A DNA stretch of 64,000 bases from Cyclobacterium qasimii M12-11B (GCF_000427295.1 NZ_ATNM01000071.1:53545-117544); one strand, 5' to 3'; shown: positions 9,577-20,284, counted from the stretch's first letter. The notes: generated from the letters alone by a model not told the origin. Translations and numbers: made by a program.

Positions 9577-10631
9577 ATGCGTTTCATTATCGTTTCAATC
9601 TTTTTGATCTCCCTTGCCCTCTTTTTCAGCGTGAACATTTCACCTGAGACATGGGATTATACTGGCCTCTTCCCACTTTTGATACCTGTTTTCTTACTAT
9701 TGAACCTATTTCTCATCGTCTTGCTGTTTTTCGGACGATTCCGCTTAATTATTTTTCCAATTTTAGCCCTTGCTATTGGCTGGAAGTTTCTAGTGGTCTC
9801 CTTCCAATGGAACACTCCTGATACGGTGACTGAAGGGTTTACTTTTTTAAGCTACAATACCATGTTATTTAACAATAACTGGGGCAATGACAACGACATC
9901 AAAATAACGAATTCAATAAAATGGGCGCAGGAAAACCCTTCAGACATCAAGTGTTTCCAGGAGTTTTACCAGGACTTTACCACACCATCAAGAAATGCGC
10001 TAAAGCAGATCAGTAACAATGGAGCTTATGAGCATGCCTACTTTGCTGCCAATGGCAATGAAAAAAAGAAATCGTATGGAATTGCCATATTCAGTAAATT
10101 CCCTATCATCAATAGCGGTAAAGTTTTTGACAACAAAAGGAATAATGGTGCCATGTTTGCTGATATAAAAATCAATGAAGACACCATCAGGGTTTACAAT
10201 ACCCATCTTGAATCAATGAACATCAAAGCTGCTGACCTTGATAATTTGGAAGGCATAAAAACCAATACCGTTCCACCATTAGAAAATTAAAAGAAGGGAT
10301 AAAATTAAGGACTTCTCAAATGTTAATCCTTAAAAAACACATAGCGGGTAGCCCTTATCCTGTGATATTGGCTGGAGATTTTAATGATTTGCCCTACAGT
10401 TACACCTACTTTAGCCTTAGGGAAAATTTAGAAAATGCTTTCGAAAGCAGAGGTCGGGGTTTTGGCTTTACTTACAACAAAGTATTGTTTTTCTTACGTA
10501 TTGACAATATGTTTTTCGATAAAGCCCTGGAAGTTTTACAGTTCAAAACCCTGCGAGAAGTAGATTATTCAGACCATTACCCTATTTCAGCTGTGTTTGC
10601 TTATCCCGGTCAAGTGAATTCCGGTGATTGA
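9577..10631 (+). pseudogene. Endonuclease/exonuclease/phosphatase family membrane protein, frameshifted
   Basis: Two reading frames, 9577-10290 and 10262-10631, together encode one protein of about 351 residues. Its N-terminus has two or three membrane segments (about 1-75). The catalytic domain carries the EEP signatures CFQEF near 130, NTHLES near 210, and GDFND and SDHYP in the second frame. The frame breaks at the A5 run 10257-10261: adding one A restores reading from GIK into NQYRSTIRKLKEG and on to the second frame, as in intact homologues. Every catalytic motif is preserved, so either the break is very recent or it is a sequencing error. The family hydrolyses phosphodiester or phosphomonoester bonds; this membrane-anchored branch has no assigned substrate. 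The 3' end overlaps the convergent exporter gene by 50 bases. Confidence 0.85.
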
Positions 10632-12881
10632 TTTTTCTTTCTATCACCTTCTTAAACGGAATTAACAAAACAGGTAACCATAGTAAATCTGCCAACACCG
10701 CAAAAAGCAAAGAAAGGCTTACCAATACACCTGTAAACCAAGGTATCTCCAAAGTACTAAAAGTCAACATCACAAAGCCCGAGATCAAGATCAGTGTCGT
10801 GAGAATTATGGCTTTTCCGGTCGTAAGATAGGTAAGGAAAAGCGCTTTAAGCAAGCTATGCCCCTCCTTCATTTGCATCCGAAGATTGGTCATAAAATGA
10901 ATGCTGTCATCTACTGCTATTCCAAAAGCGATGGCAAATACTATGGATGTTGAAAGTTTGAAGTCTATTCCAAACCAATACATAACACATCCTATCCAAA
11001 CTAAAGGCACAATATTAGGCAGGATAACAAGCAGTGACACCCTCCATGACCTGAAAAGAAAACCAACGATTATTCCTACCAATAAAAACGCAAAACCAAG
11101 ACCACTAAAAACTTTATAGGTGACCAATTCATGGCTTTTATCTATGAGAAACGAAGTACCCGTCAACCGGACTTTTAGTAGCTCTTTGTCTATATTGCTT
11201 TCAACAAATTCATCTAATTTTTGATGCTGTCTTTTCCCTAAAAGGCTTCCATTGTCTGCAGTTTTAGAGGAGAGCCTTCCAATAGTTTTGTCGGTTGTCC
11301 ATAATTTAATGTTTTGAGATTGCCCCATTTTATCTACCAATGGCTGCATCCTCTCGTAAGAAAGAGCAGATGGTAGAACAAAGGCTTTTGGATTTCCTCG
11401 ATTTTGCGCCTTATTCACCGCTTTTACTGCTGTGAGGGGGGACATAATAAAACCTGTATTATAATTTTCCCGGACAAAATCCTCCAACTTTTCTATTTCC
11501 TTTAGGACCCTATAATCAAAAAGGTCCTGCCCAACGCTCCCTGCCTGAATTTGGATTTCCAAGGGTTTGGATCCACCATATTGTTGATCAAAAAATTGAA
11601 AATCCTCCAGAAGGGAATGTCCTTCGGGAAGGTTGTCCAGAATGTAGCCATTCGTTTTAACCTGGGACATAAAGTAGCCCGCAAGCAAAGTGACCACTAT
11701 AAAGGATAGGGAAATGGCTTTTCGGTGGGCAGTGATATTATGAAATAGAAGCTTTAAAAATTTATTCCAGCGACTGGCCCATACTTCACGGTTAGAGGAA
11801 GGTAAGGAAGGTAGGTGGTAAAGCGCAAAAGGCAATATCGAAAACAAGGCCAAAAACATAAACATAACGCCACATCCAGTGTACAAACCAAACCACATCA
11901 AGCTGGGAACATTGGTGAAATACAAGGAAACAAAACCGAGCGAAGTGGTCAGGGCAGTTAGAAAAACAGCTAGACCCAATGTTTTAAATGCGCCAAATAT
12001 GGCTTTGTCTTTTGATTCAGATGCAACCAATGCGGTTTGGTAATGATTGACCACATGCACCATTCCACTGAGTCCAATCACCATTAAAATAGGCGGTTGC
12101 ATCACCGACATTACATCCAACTCACCACCTGTCAAGAGTAAAAAGGACAGGCTCCAGAAAATGCCTGTAACAATTATAATAAAAGGCAAAACAACCCCCA
12201 CCAGGAACGGTACATCATCCAAAGCAATAAAAGCACTCCCACAATGGCAAAACTCAAGAAAAATGCAAATTCCTGTTGAAGCAAATTAACAAAAGCACCC
12301 TGAGCTTTGATTTTACCAGCTGTTTTAAAAGCATCAAAATGATATGCCTGAAGTTTACTTTCAATGCTTGCGTACAAGGTATCGCCCCTTTCCTTGCCTA
12401 TCATTTGCTCATTCTGGACCAAAAGCAACAAGCTACTGCTATCATCAGCAATCAAATTACCCATCCATTGCTTGTCTTTTTTAATCTTCTGGGCACTGCC
12501 AGCAAGAGATTCCTTACTGAACCAATCCAACAAAGGCCTGTAATTAACACCAAAAGGACTGATTATAGGTTCTTTTTGATTCAAAACAGAAACAACTTCC
12601 ACTACCCCATCTACTTGCTTCAGTTCGTTTTCAAAGGCCAGGCTTTTTGTCAAAAATGCACTGTCAAAAACACCAGTATTGTTTTCTATGGCGATTAATA
12701 AATAATCATTGTCATTTTGAAAAACTTCCCTGTATTCCTGATAAAAATCCAATTCAGGATCATCGTGCTGGAAAAAATTTTCAAAATCATAATTGAAGCG
12801 CACTCCTTGCCAGGTAAGGATGAAAAACAAGGTCAGTAATCCTGCAAAACCAAGCGCCCACATGGAATTTTTCCTATTCAT
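10582..12881 (-). pseudogene. RND-superfamily (MMPL/Patched-type) exporter, frameshifted
   Basis: Two overlapping frames, 12881-12174 and 12222-10582, encode one RND-type exporter of about 766 residues. Each half has an N-terminal membrane helix, a large periplasmic loop and a bundle of five helices, giving about 12 segments in all. The second half contains the typical FGIAVDDSIHFM segment. The break falls in the run of five C at 12195-12199 (G on the coding strand): one extra base restores RSWWGVVLPF and joins the halves in mid-helix. I prefer the ATG at 12881 over the in-frame GTG at 12906-12908. Relatives move lipids, hopanoids or hydrophobic compounds. No adaptor or outer-membrane partner is adjacent. 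Confidence 0.87.
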
Positions 12882-13087
12882 TCCTATCGATTTTATTGCT
12901 ACAAACACTGTAAAGGTAATTCTCCATCTTTAACTCAAATCAATATTTAAAGGATTAATAAACTAACAAAATAATCTTTATTCGGCCTCATTAATTCTAA
13001 TTCTTTCGCAAAAGAACCATTAACCCAATTAAAGGTTTTGGCTGCTTGCATAATTTACCATAATTTAGGGCCAAAAATTACGCACAC

Positions 13088-14938
13088 ATGAAAAAATTCA
13101 CGATACTTTTTATTGGAGTTATCAGTGTCCTTCTCTTATTCAACCAAAGAGTAGTTGCACAATCTGAAAGATGGCAACAGTCGGTAAGTTACAAAATGGA
13201 TATTGAAATGGATGTAAAAACCAATCAATACCAGGGCACTCAAATCATTGCTTACAGCAATAATTCTCCCGACACTTTAGATCAACTGTTTTTTCATCTT
13301 TACTACAATGCCTTTCAACCGAACAGTATGATGGATGTGCGGTCCCGGTCCATTGCCGATCCTGATAGGCGTGTAGGAGACAGAATATCCAAATTGACTC
13401 CTGATGAAATCGGATACATCCATGTAGAATCCTTGCTTCTAAACGGGCAAGAAGTAACGATGGAAGAAGTCGGGACAATCTTAGAAGTAAAATTACCTGA
13501 ACCAATATTGCCACACACTACGGTGTTATTAGAAAGCAAGTTTAAAGCTCAGGTACCACTACAAGTGAGAAGAGCTGGAAGGGACAATGCTGAAGGAATA
13601 AAGTTTTCAATGTCTCAATGGTACCCAAAGTTGGCCAATTACGATGAACAAGGCTGGCATGCTAATCCATATATAGGTAGAGAATTTTATGGTATATGGG
13701 GAAACTTTGATGTGAAAATCACGATTGACAAATCTTATATACTTGGAGGTACAGGTTATCTTCAAAATAACAATGAAATAGGCTATGGTTATGAAGAAGA
13801 GGGTGTCTCTGTCAAAAGGCCTTCTGGATCAAACCTAACCTGGCATTTTTATGCCCCTAAAGTACATGACTTCATGTGGGCAGCAGACCCTAATTATACC
13901 CATGACAAACTGGTCATGGACAATGGAATTACCTTACACCACCTTTATGTAAAGGACAAAGAAACCAATAAGACCTGGCCGGAACTGAAAGAATACACGG
14001 CAAAAGCCATGACTTATTTCAGTGAAAGATATGGTGCGTATCCCTACAAACAATATTCAGTAATTCAAGGTGGTGACGGTGGAATGGAGTACCCAATGTC
14101 TACTTTAATCACTGGTCATAGACCAATGGGTAGCCTTGTAGGAGTTATGATGCATGAATTGGCCCATAGCTGGTTCCAGGGGGTTTTGGCTTCTAATGAG
14201 TCCCTTTACTCTTGGATGGATGAAGGATTCACTACCTATGCCAGTACCCTGAATATGGCAGCCAATTACCTCAAACCTTCTTCTGAATCGCCTTTAAAAG
14301 GTTCGTATACCAGTTATGAAAGGCTTGTTAAATCAGGACTTGAAGAGCCCTTGTCCACCCATGCCGATCACTTTCATACCAATACAGCTTATGGTGCTGC
14401 AGCTTACTCCAAAGGTTCATTGTTTTTAATGCAGTTGGGATATATTGTTGGTGAGGAGGTAAGAGACAAAGCCATGTTGAGGTATTGGGATGAGTGGAAA
14501 TTCAGACATCCAAACGTCAATGATTTTATCCGCGTGATGGAAAAAGAAAGTGGATTAGAACTTGACTGGTACAAAGAATACTGGGTAAACTCTACCAAAA
14601 CCATTGATTATGCCATCTCTTCAGTTACTGAAAAGGACAAATCACTTGTGGTGGTATTGGAAAGGAAAGGTTTGATGCCTATGCCTATCGACCTTGTTGT
14701 AACCTATGAAAATGGAAAAAAGGAAACCCTATACTTCCCTTTGACCATAATGAGAGGAAGCAAAGATCCGGAAAGTGGTTTCCCTGAAAGAACCAAGACC
14801 CAAAGATGGCCCTGGACAAATACTACTATTGAAATAACAATTGACCAATCTTCTTCCCCTGTTAAAGCATTGCAAATAGACGCTTCAGAGAGAATGGCAG
14901 ACATTGACAAAACCAATAACTCCTGGCCAGCGGAATAA
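13088..14938 (+). CDS. M1 family metallopeptidase (aminopeptidase)
   Basis: This 616-residue exported zinc peptidase has a signal peptide ending near residue 25 (VVAQ). The gluzincin site is complete: HELAH with His356, Glu357 and His360, followed by the third zinc ligand Glu379 in WMDEGFT. The exopeptidase-type motif GGMEYP is at 331-336, where classical M1 enzymes have GxMEN. The beta-rich N-terminal domain spans about 30-250. It probably removes N-terminal residues from peptides in the periplasm or outside the cell. It is a single gene with its own terminator at 14962. Confidence 0.94.
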   Translation: MKKFTILFIGVISVLLLFNQRVVAQSERWQQSVSYKMDIEMDVKTNQYQGTQIIAYSNNSPDTLDQLFFHLYYNAFQPNSMMDVRSRSIADPDRRVGDRISKLTPDEIGYIHVESLLLNGQEVTMEEVGTILEVKLPEPILPHTTVLLESKFKAQVPLQVRRAGRDNAEGIKFSMSQWYPKLANYDEQGWHANPYIGREFYGIWGNFDVKITIDKSYILGGTGYLQNNNEIGYGYEEEGVSVKRPSGSNLTWHFYAPKVHDFMWAADPNYTHDKLVMDNGITLHHLYVKDKETNKTWPELKEYTAKAMTYFSERYGAYPYKQYSVIQGGDGGMEYPMSTLITGHRPMGSLVGVMMHELAHSWFQGVLASNESLYSWMDEGFTTYASTLNMAANYLKPSSESPLKGSYTSYERLVKSGLEEPLSTHADHFHTNTAYGAAAYSKGSLFLMQLGYIVGEEVRDKAMLRYWDEWKFRHPNVNDFIRVMEKESGLELDWYKEYWVNSTKTIDYAISSVTEKDKSLVVVLERKGLMPMPIDLVVTYENGKKETLYFPLTIMRGSKDPESGFPERTKTQRWPWTNTTIEITIDQSSSPVKALQIDASERMADIDKTNNSWPAE

Positions 14939-14961
14939 GAGCTAGTTCTTTTAAATTGAAT

Positions 14962-15001
14962 TACCCCCAAAAAGTTAAATACTTGTTGGGGGTATTTTTT
15001 T
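14962..15001 (+). terminator. Intrinsic terminator after the M1 peptidase gene
   Basis: A 9-bp G+C-rich stem (arms 14962-14970 and 14986-14994) is followed directly by seven T. It lies 23 bases past the stop codon. Confidence 0.9.
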
Positions 15002-15424
15002 GCGCAAAATTTATAATGCCAGGTAAAGCTTAATGCTATAGGTCATTTGTTCAGGAAAGAAAGGACTTGGCTGAATGGATGGACATCCCAAAACACTTTT
15101 CAATAAGTATTGCCGATCAAAATTAAGTCTCTATTATCACCAATGAATTGATCCCAATGATAGACCATACGGCATTCTACTTTTTATATCTAGCCAAAGG
15201 AGTAAGAACACCACTGTCCTACTTAAGTTAGACATTGATAAACCAGGATAGACCACCCATCCACCTCAAAGAACCGTAATCCTTTCATCCATTATTAACC
15301 ACTCTCAACATCTTATTGTACCGATCACATAAATATAAATTGTATATTTTTTAAATAATTATTGGGAATTACGTCATTATATATTTACCTTATGACAGGT
15401 TTAATTTAAATAAACATCGTAGAC
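15002..15424. other. Intergenic region with a possible promoter
   Basis: No gene is recognisable. Near the right end the sequence TATATTTA at 15380-15387 resembles the Bacteroidetes -7 box TAnnTTTG and would give a leader of about 35 bases for the small exported protein that follows. Confidence 0.4.
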
Positions 15425-15784
15425 ATGAGGACAGCCACTATATTTACATTTTGTTTTTTGCTTATTACCGTTGGGATTAACGCACAAGATCTTCCTGAAA
15501 TCGAGAGAAAAACAAGGGACAATACTTATCATTTCCAGGAATTTGAAGCCATGCAGTTAGATGCAATTGATCCTGATAAAGTTTCTGTCACTACTGCGAA
15601 TGCAGAAATTATGGCATTTGAAAGATCGCCTACTATGGTAGCACCTATGGGTAATTATAAAGATTTTAAAATCATTAAAATCACGCTTCCTTCTAAACCA
15701 GCAATTACGTTGGACAAAAAGGTTCAGGTTCCTCAGCCAAAGCAATACTTGATAAAGAGAACCATAAAGGAGGAAGATAAATAA
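15425..15784 (+). CDS. Small exported protein of unknown function
   Basis: This 119-residue protein has a convincing Sec signal peptide (residues 1-20, ending INAQ). The mature part of about 98 residues is polar and basic, with Pro/Lys-rich segments toward the C-terminus (KVQVPQPKQYLIKRT). It has no cysteines beyond the signal, no repeats, and no family I recognise. The signal peptide and the -7-like box upstream support a real gene. It stands alone, with a hairpin about 115 bases downstream. Confidence 0.65.
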   Translation: MRTATIFTFCFLLITVGINAQDLPEIERKTRDNTYHFQEFEAMQLDAIDPDKVSVTTANAEIMAFERSPTMVAPMGNYKDFKIIKITLPSKPAITLDKKVQVPQPKQYLIKRTIKEEDK

Positions 15785-16181
15785 ATTCTATTTTTTCATT
15801 CTATTGGGATTCCATGTGCAGGTTTGTCCTGTGTTCATGAACCCTTAACTTTTTGTGATTTTTCCCTATGATTAAAATAGGTGCTTGAATTTTTAAGCCA
15901 AATAGTCTAGTTAACCAACAGGTTTATCTAGACTATTTGCATAAATAGGGTAATACCTTCTACCTTAATATTATAATTAAGTCCAGATTAAGCATATTTA
16001 TTTGCTAAAATTTCTTTTTTAATCTGGTTTTTTTGTCCAAATTCGACCAAATTATGCAATGGATTTCTCATTGCCTGACCTTTCTCAACCTGTGTTGATT
16101 TTTCTTCAGAGGAAATGATTCCGTCAAGCAATAGCATGTACATTGCCTATTTAGAGTTAAGGTCTCCAAATAATAAAAATT
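15785..16181. other. Intergenic region containing a hairpin
   Basis: Apart from the inverted repeat at 15900-15938 nothing is recognised. The promoter of the GH31 gene should lie in the right half. Confidence 0.5.
15900..15938. repeat. Inverted repeat between the small exported gene and the GH31 gene
   Basis: The outer arms aaatagtctag and ctagactattt pair perfectly, and the inner ttaacc/ggttta pairs partly across a 4-base loop. No T-run follows on the plus strand. It may end transcription of the upstream gene without a U-tract, or act as an operator for the GH31 gene. Confidence 0.55.
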
Positions 16182-18596
16182 ATGAGCAGTAATAATTTCG
16201 GAATTGAGGTACCCGGAGGGGTTACAAGTTGTTCTTTGACAGCAACAGGAGTCTATGGAAAGACTCAAAACTGTATTTTTCAGCTGTTGATTTATGACGA
16301 AAAAACCGTCAGAGTACAGATAACCCGACACGAAGAATTTACTCCAAATCCTTATAGTGTCATATCATCACCTAAGGTCACCAATTTTTCATGGGAAGAA
16401 AACAAAGAATTTTACCTACTAAAGACTAGAAAATTACAAGTACATATTGCCAAAAAGAAATTTCGGGTAATTTTCAAAAATGCTTCGGGACTAACCCTTA
16501 ATGAAGATGACCCATCATTTGGTATCAATTGGCAAGGAACAGCGGTAAGTAGTTATAAGAAACTACAACAATGGGAAAAATTTATTGGGCTTGGGGAAAA
16601 AACTGGTGGTTTGAACAGGTATGGTCAAACATATACCAATTGGAATACCGATCATTTTGGATATGCCACCAATGCGGACCCTTTGTATTTGTCTATTCCA
16701 TTCTATATTGGGCTACACCATAACAACTGCTACGGTATATTTTTTGACAACACCCACAAAAGCACCTTTAATTTTGGAGCTGGTAATAATCGATTTTCCT
16801 ATTTCACAGCAGAAGACGGAGACCTGGATTATTATTTCATGCATGACGAATCCGTGAGTGGTATACTTTCGGCTTATGCAGATTTAACAGGCAAAACGCC
16901 CATCCCTCCTAAATGGGCATTGGGATACCAACAATGTCGGTACTCTTACTTTCCTGATAAGGAGGTAATCCGACTTGCCAACACTTTTAGGGACAAAGAA
17001 ATCCCTGCGGATGTAATTTACCTGGACATTCACCATATGGAGGAATTCAAAGTATTTACTTTCGACAAGAAAAATTTCTCAAAACCTGTTGATTTGATAA
17101 AGCACCTAAAAGACCGTGGCTTCCGAGTAGTGGTTATTCTTGATCCAGGAATAAAGGTAGATGCAGAGTACCTCCCCTATTTAGAAGGCAATAATAAGGA
17201 CTTGTTTCTTAAGTATCCTGATGGTGAAAATTATGAAGGGAAAGTTTGGCCGGGTTGGTGTGTCTTCCCTGATTTCACCAATCCTGAAGCCAGAGATTGG
17301 TGGGAGCAAAAGCTAAACTTCTATATAGAAGCAGGGGTGGACGGGTTTTGGACGGACATGAATGAACCTGCCACCTGGGGTCAAACTGTTCCTGATCTGG
17401 TTCAATTTTTCTATGAAGGGCAAGGAGCCAGTCACAAGAAGGGAAGAAATGTTTACGGCCTGCAAATGGCCAGAAGCACAAAAAATGGTCAGTCCCGACA
17501 TGCCAAAGCCCTTAGGCCTTTTGTATTGTCTCGCTCAGGTTTTGCTGGGATACAGCGTTATGCTGCCGTTTGGACAGGAGACAATGTAGCCAGTAATGAG
17601 CATATGTTGGCTGGAGTGAGGCTTGTAAACAGCTTAGGCTTGAGCGGTATCTCTTTCTCTGGCTACGATATAGGAGGTTTTGTAGGGAATACGAGCCCTC
17701 ATTTATTTGCCAGATGGATTTCTATAGCTACTTTTTGCCCACTTTTTAGGGCACATACGATGATCAATAGCAACGCCTCAGAACCTTGGGCTTTTGGAGA
17801 AGAGGTAGAAGAAATCGCTAAAAATTATATTCGGCTACGATACAAACTAATGCCGACAATTTACACCGCTTTTCACAACAGTTCTGAATCAGGTGTTCCG
17901 GTTACCAAAAGTTTATCCATTGATTACTCATTTGATGATAAGGTTTACCATGGCAACTTTGAAAATCAATTTCTTTTTTGTGATAACCTACTCGTGATAC
18001 CTGTTGAAAGCGACAAAGAGATCACAAAAATCTATCTTCCTGAAGGATCCTGGTACCACTTATTTACTGGAGAATATTTTGAAGGGAATCAAGAAATGCT
18101 TTGGGAATGTCCTCTAGAATACCTTCCCGTTTTTGTAAAGGCAGGAGCTATTATCGCCATGCAATCAGCTACAAATCACGCTGATGAAACGCATGACGGC
18201 CATTTAAACCTTCATATCTACAAAGGATCCGGCATTACTGAGCAATTGGTTTATGAAGATGATGGAAAAAGCACAGCCTACCAGGGAGGGCAATTTTCTA
18301 AAACCCTATTTACCATGGATTTTAAAAATTACAGGCTGAATATTGAAAAGATTGCTACGAATTTTGAAAGTGAATTTCACACTGTCAATGTCTTTTTCCA
18401 TGGAAAACACCTCAAAAGTGCAGCAGTAAATGGAAAAGAATTAAAAATAACAAAAAGTAATGTGGCCTTTTTGGATGAAATTTCAGACTTCGACCCTTTG
18501 CCCGATGGAAGTCACTCCTATAAAATATGCAAAGAAGTGTCTGGATTTTCTGTGGCCCTAAAAGACAAGGACCACTTTAAAATTGACCTGAGCTGA
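16182..18596 (+). CDS. Glycoside hydrolase family 31 (alpha-glucosidase-type)
   Basis: This 804-residue enzyme has no signal peptide and should be cytoplasmic. An N-terminal beta-sandwich (about 1-230) precedes the (beta/alpha)8 barrel (about 240-580) and C-terminal beta domains. The GH31 nucleophile motif WTDMNEP holds Asp392, and the acid/base Asp467 lies in WTGDN. GYQQCRYSY near 248 and GYDIGGF near 500 are further family signatures. GH31 members mostly hydrolyse alpha-glucosides such as maltose, isomaltose or trehalose-like sugars, some alpha-xylosides; exact specificity is not readable. It is transcribed alone and shares a bidirectional terminator with the convergent M48 gene. Confidence 0.94.
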   Translation: MSSNNFGIEVPGGVTSCSLTATGVYGKTQNCIFQLLIYDEKTVRVQITRHEEFTPNPYSVISSPKVTNFSWEENKEFYLLKTRKLQVHIAKKKFRVIFKNASGLTLNEDDPSFGINWQGTAVSSYKKLQQWEKFIGLGEKTGGLNRYGQTYTNWNTDHFGYATNADPLYLSIPFYIGLHHNNCYGIFFDNTHKSTFNFGAGNNRFSYFTAEDGDLDYYFMHDESVSGILSAYADLTGKTPIPPKWALGYQQCRYSYFPDKEVIRLANTFRDKEIPADVIYLDIHHMEEFKVFTFDKKNFSKPVDLIKHLKDRGFRVVVILDPGIKVDAEYLPYLEGNNKDLFLKYPDGENYEGKVWPGWCVFPDFTNPEARDWWEQKLNFYIEAGVDGFWTDMNEPATWGQTVPDLVQFFYEGQGASHKKGRNVYGLQMARSTKNGQSRHAKALRPFVLSRSGFAGIQRYAAVWTGDNVASNEHMLAGVRLVNSLGLSGISFSGYDIGGFVGNTSPHLFARWISIATFCPLFRAHTMINSNASEPWAFGEEVEEIAKNYIRLRYKLMPTIYTAFHNSSESGVPVTKSLSIDYSFDDKVYHGNFENQFLFCDNLLVIPVESDKEITKIYLPEGSWYHLFTGEYFEGNQEMLWECPLEYLPVFVKAGAIIAMQSATNHADETHDGHLNLHIYKGSGITEQLVYEDDGKSTAYQGGQFSKTLFTMDFKNYRLNIEKIATNFESEFHTVNVFFHGKHLKSAAVNGKELKITKSNVAFLDEISDFDPLPDGSHSYKICKEVSGFSVALKDKDHFKIDLS

Positions 18597-18628
18597 AATC
18601 AATCCCTTAATAATTCTCTCTAAAAAAT

Positions 18629-18662
18629 AAAACGCCTTTCTATTTGAATAGAAAGGCGTTTT
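18629..18662. terminator. Bidirectional terminator between GH31 and M48 genes
   Basis: A perfect 16-bp stem (18629-18644 and 18647-18662) has a 2-base loop and A/T ends, so each strand has a T-rich tail. It sits between two convergent genes. Confidence 0.92.
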
Positions 18663-18669
18663 AGACTAT

Positions 18670-19470
18670 TTATTTTTCCTTATTATAATACTTTAAGGCT
18701 TCGTCCATTTGTTTGTTAAGCTGATCAATTCGTCTTTCTGGACCAGGGTGAGTAGATAAAAATTCAGGCGTTCCTCCTGAACCTTCCGATTGGGCATTCA
18801 TTCTTTCCCAAAAACCTGGAGCTTCCCTTGGATCATACCCTGCAATAGACATAAATATCAACCCTAACTGATCTGCTTCAAGCTCTTGATCTCTACCGAA
18901 TTTCAACATACCTACCTGACCTCCAATTCCTACAGCTTGTAAAAATATGGTTTGTGTCAAACTTGGATCCTCTCCCATTGCTACTTGAAGCCCACCAATC
19001 AAACCATTAGCAACCATTCCTTGTGACATACGCTCTCTTGCATGACTAGCAATCGCATGCGCAACCTCATGGCCCATTACTACAGCTATTCCAGCTTCAT
19101 CTTCACAGATCGGCAAGATACCAGTGTAAAAAGCTACTTTCCCTCCCGGCATACACCAAGCATTCACTTGGTCACTTTCCAGAAGATTGAAGTCCCATTT
19201 AAACCCATCAGTGATTGAAGAGTAGCCATTGTCCTTCAAATAAGTGTCTACAGCTTCTGCTATACGATTACCTACTTTTACTACTTCTTGCCCTTCTTTT
19301 GTATTTGTAAGTACCTTACTTTCTTTTAGTACTTGCCCATACTGGTCAAAAGCCAATGGAAGCACCTCAGAGTTACTTACAATACTCAGTTGTTTTCTAC
19401 CACTTAAAGGTACTGTAGCACAGCTGTAAGCAAATAATCCTATAAATAGAAGTGTTATAATTTTTTTCAT
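18670..19470 (-). CDS. M48 family metallopeptidase lipoprotein
   Basis: This 266-residue protein has a lipoprotein signal with Cys17 (FAYSC). The zinc site is HEVAH with His134, Glu135 and His138, and the third ligand lies in the family motif ELEAD at 196-200. It lacks the TPR repeats of BepA and matches the short LoiP/YcaL-like periplasmic M48 class. Such proteases act on misassembled outer-membrane proteins in the periplasm; that role is by family. It is transcribed alone. Confidence 0.92.
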   Translation of the reverse strand: MKKIITLLFIGLFAYSCATVPLSGRKQLSIVSNSEVLPLAFDQYGQVLKESKVLTNTKEGQEVVKVGNRIAEAVDTYLKDNGYSSITDGFKWDFNLLESDQVNAWCMPGGKVAFYTGILPICEDEAGIAVVMGHEVAHAIASHARERMSQGMVANGLIGGLQVAMGEDPSLTQTIFLQAVGIGGQVGMLKFGRDQELEADQLGLIFMSIAGYDPREAPGFWERMNAQSEGSGGTPEFLSTHPGPERRIDQLNKQMDEALKYYNKEK

Positions 19471-19804
19471 GTTTTCTTAATTTCAAACAAACGTAATATT
19501 ATTTGCAAAGCTCCAAAAAAGATGCCAGATAATTAAGAAAAGGTAAAAAAAATGGTTTATGAAAGACCATGGATTCCCACCCTTAACTTCCATAGCTTTA
19601 ATTTTAAATTTCTTAAGTAAGGAAGGAGCTTAAAAATCAATACCTGATGGCAATAAAGAGGAATGATATTTCGTAAAAAGCCAAGGTTATATTGCTTACA
19701 AGAACCCTAATCAAAGACATCCAGCGTTTTAATTGAAATTATATAGTTAAGTTTAATAACAGATCAACAAATATCCCTAAATTCATAGCCATACCCTTTT
19801 GTTC
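19471..19804. other. Divergent intergenic region, nothing recognised
   Basis: This A+T-rich spacer lies between the divergent M48 and DUF4442 genes and should carry both promoters. No hairpin or small gene was identified. Confidence 0.5.
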
Positions 19805-20284
19805 ATGAATAAAAACCAGCAGTACTTTATCCGTGCAATGTCCCAGTTTTCGTCCTATTCCTGGTACATGCTTAGAAATCTTCCCTCAATCTTATTTTGG
19901 GGGGTACGGTTAAAAAACATCAATTTAAATTCATGTAGCACTACTATTCCTTTCAATTGGCGCACAAAAAACCCATTCAAATCCATTTACTTTGCCACCC
20001 TTTGCGGCGGGGCAGAATTGGCTTCCGGAATGCTTTGCATGCTTCACTTATCAGGCAATGAAGGTTTTTCTATGCTTGTAGTGGATATCAATGGTCAATT
20101 CTTCAAAAAAGCTAACGATCAGATTACAATGATTTGTGAGGATGGAGAACGAATAAAAGAAACCCTTGCTGGACTCCCCAACGCAGGTGATACTGCAGTA
20201 GTTAAAACCACAATAACTGGCTACAATACCACCAATGAAATGGTGGCGAAATTTGATATAACCTGGTCTTTTAAAAGAAAATGA
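19805..20284 (+). CDS. DUF4442 (hotdog-fold, PaaI-like) protein
   Basis: The product is 159 residues from the ATG at 19805; an in-frame TTG two codons earlier is less likely. The segment with IPFNWRTKNPFKSIYFATLCGG (split here: IPFNWRTKNPF then KSIYFATLCGG, about 55-76) matches DUF4442, a family related to hotdog thioesterases. The cytoplasmic protein could hydrolyse an acyl-thioester, but no substrate is known and some family members may only bind acyl chains. The thioredoxin gene converges on it after 14 bases. Confidence 0.82.
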   Translation: MNKNQQYFIRAMSQFSSYSWYMLRNLPSILFWGVRLKNINLNSCSTTIPFNWRTKNPFKSIYFATLCGGAELASGMLCMLHLSGNEGFSMLVVDINGQFFKKANDQITMICEDGERIKETLAGLPNAGDTAVVKTTITGYNTTNEMVAKFDITWSFKRK

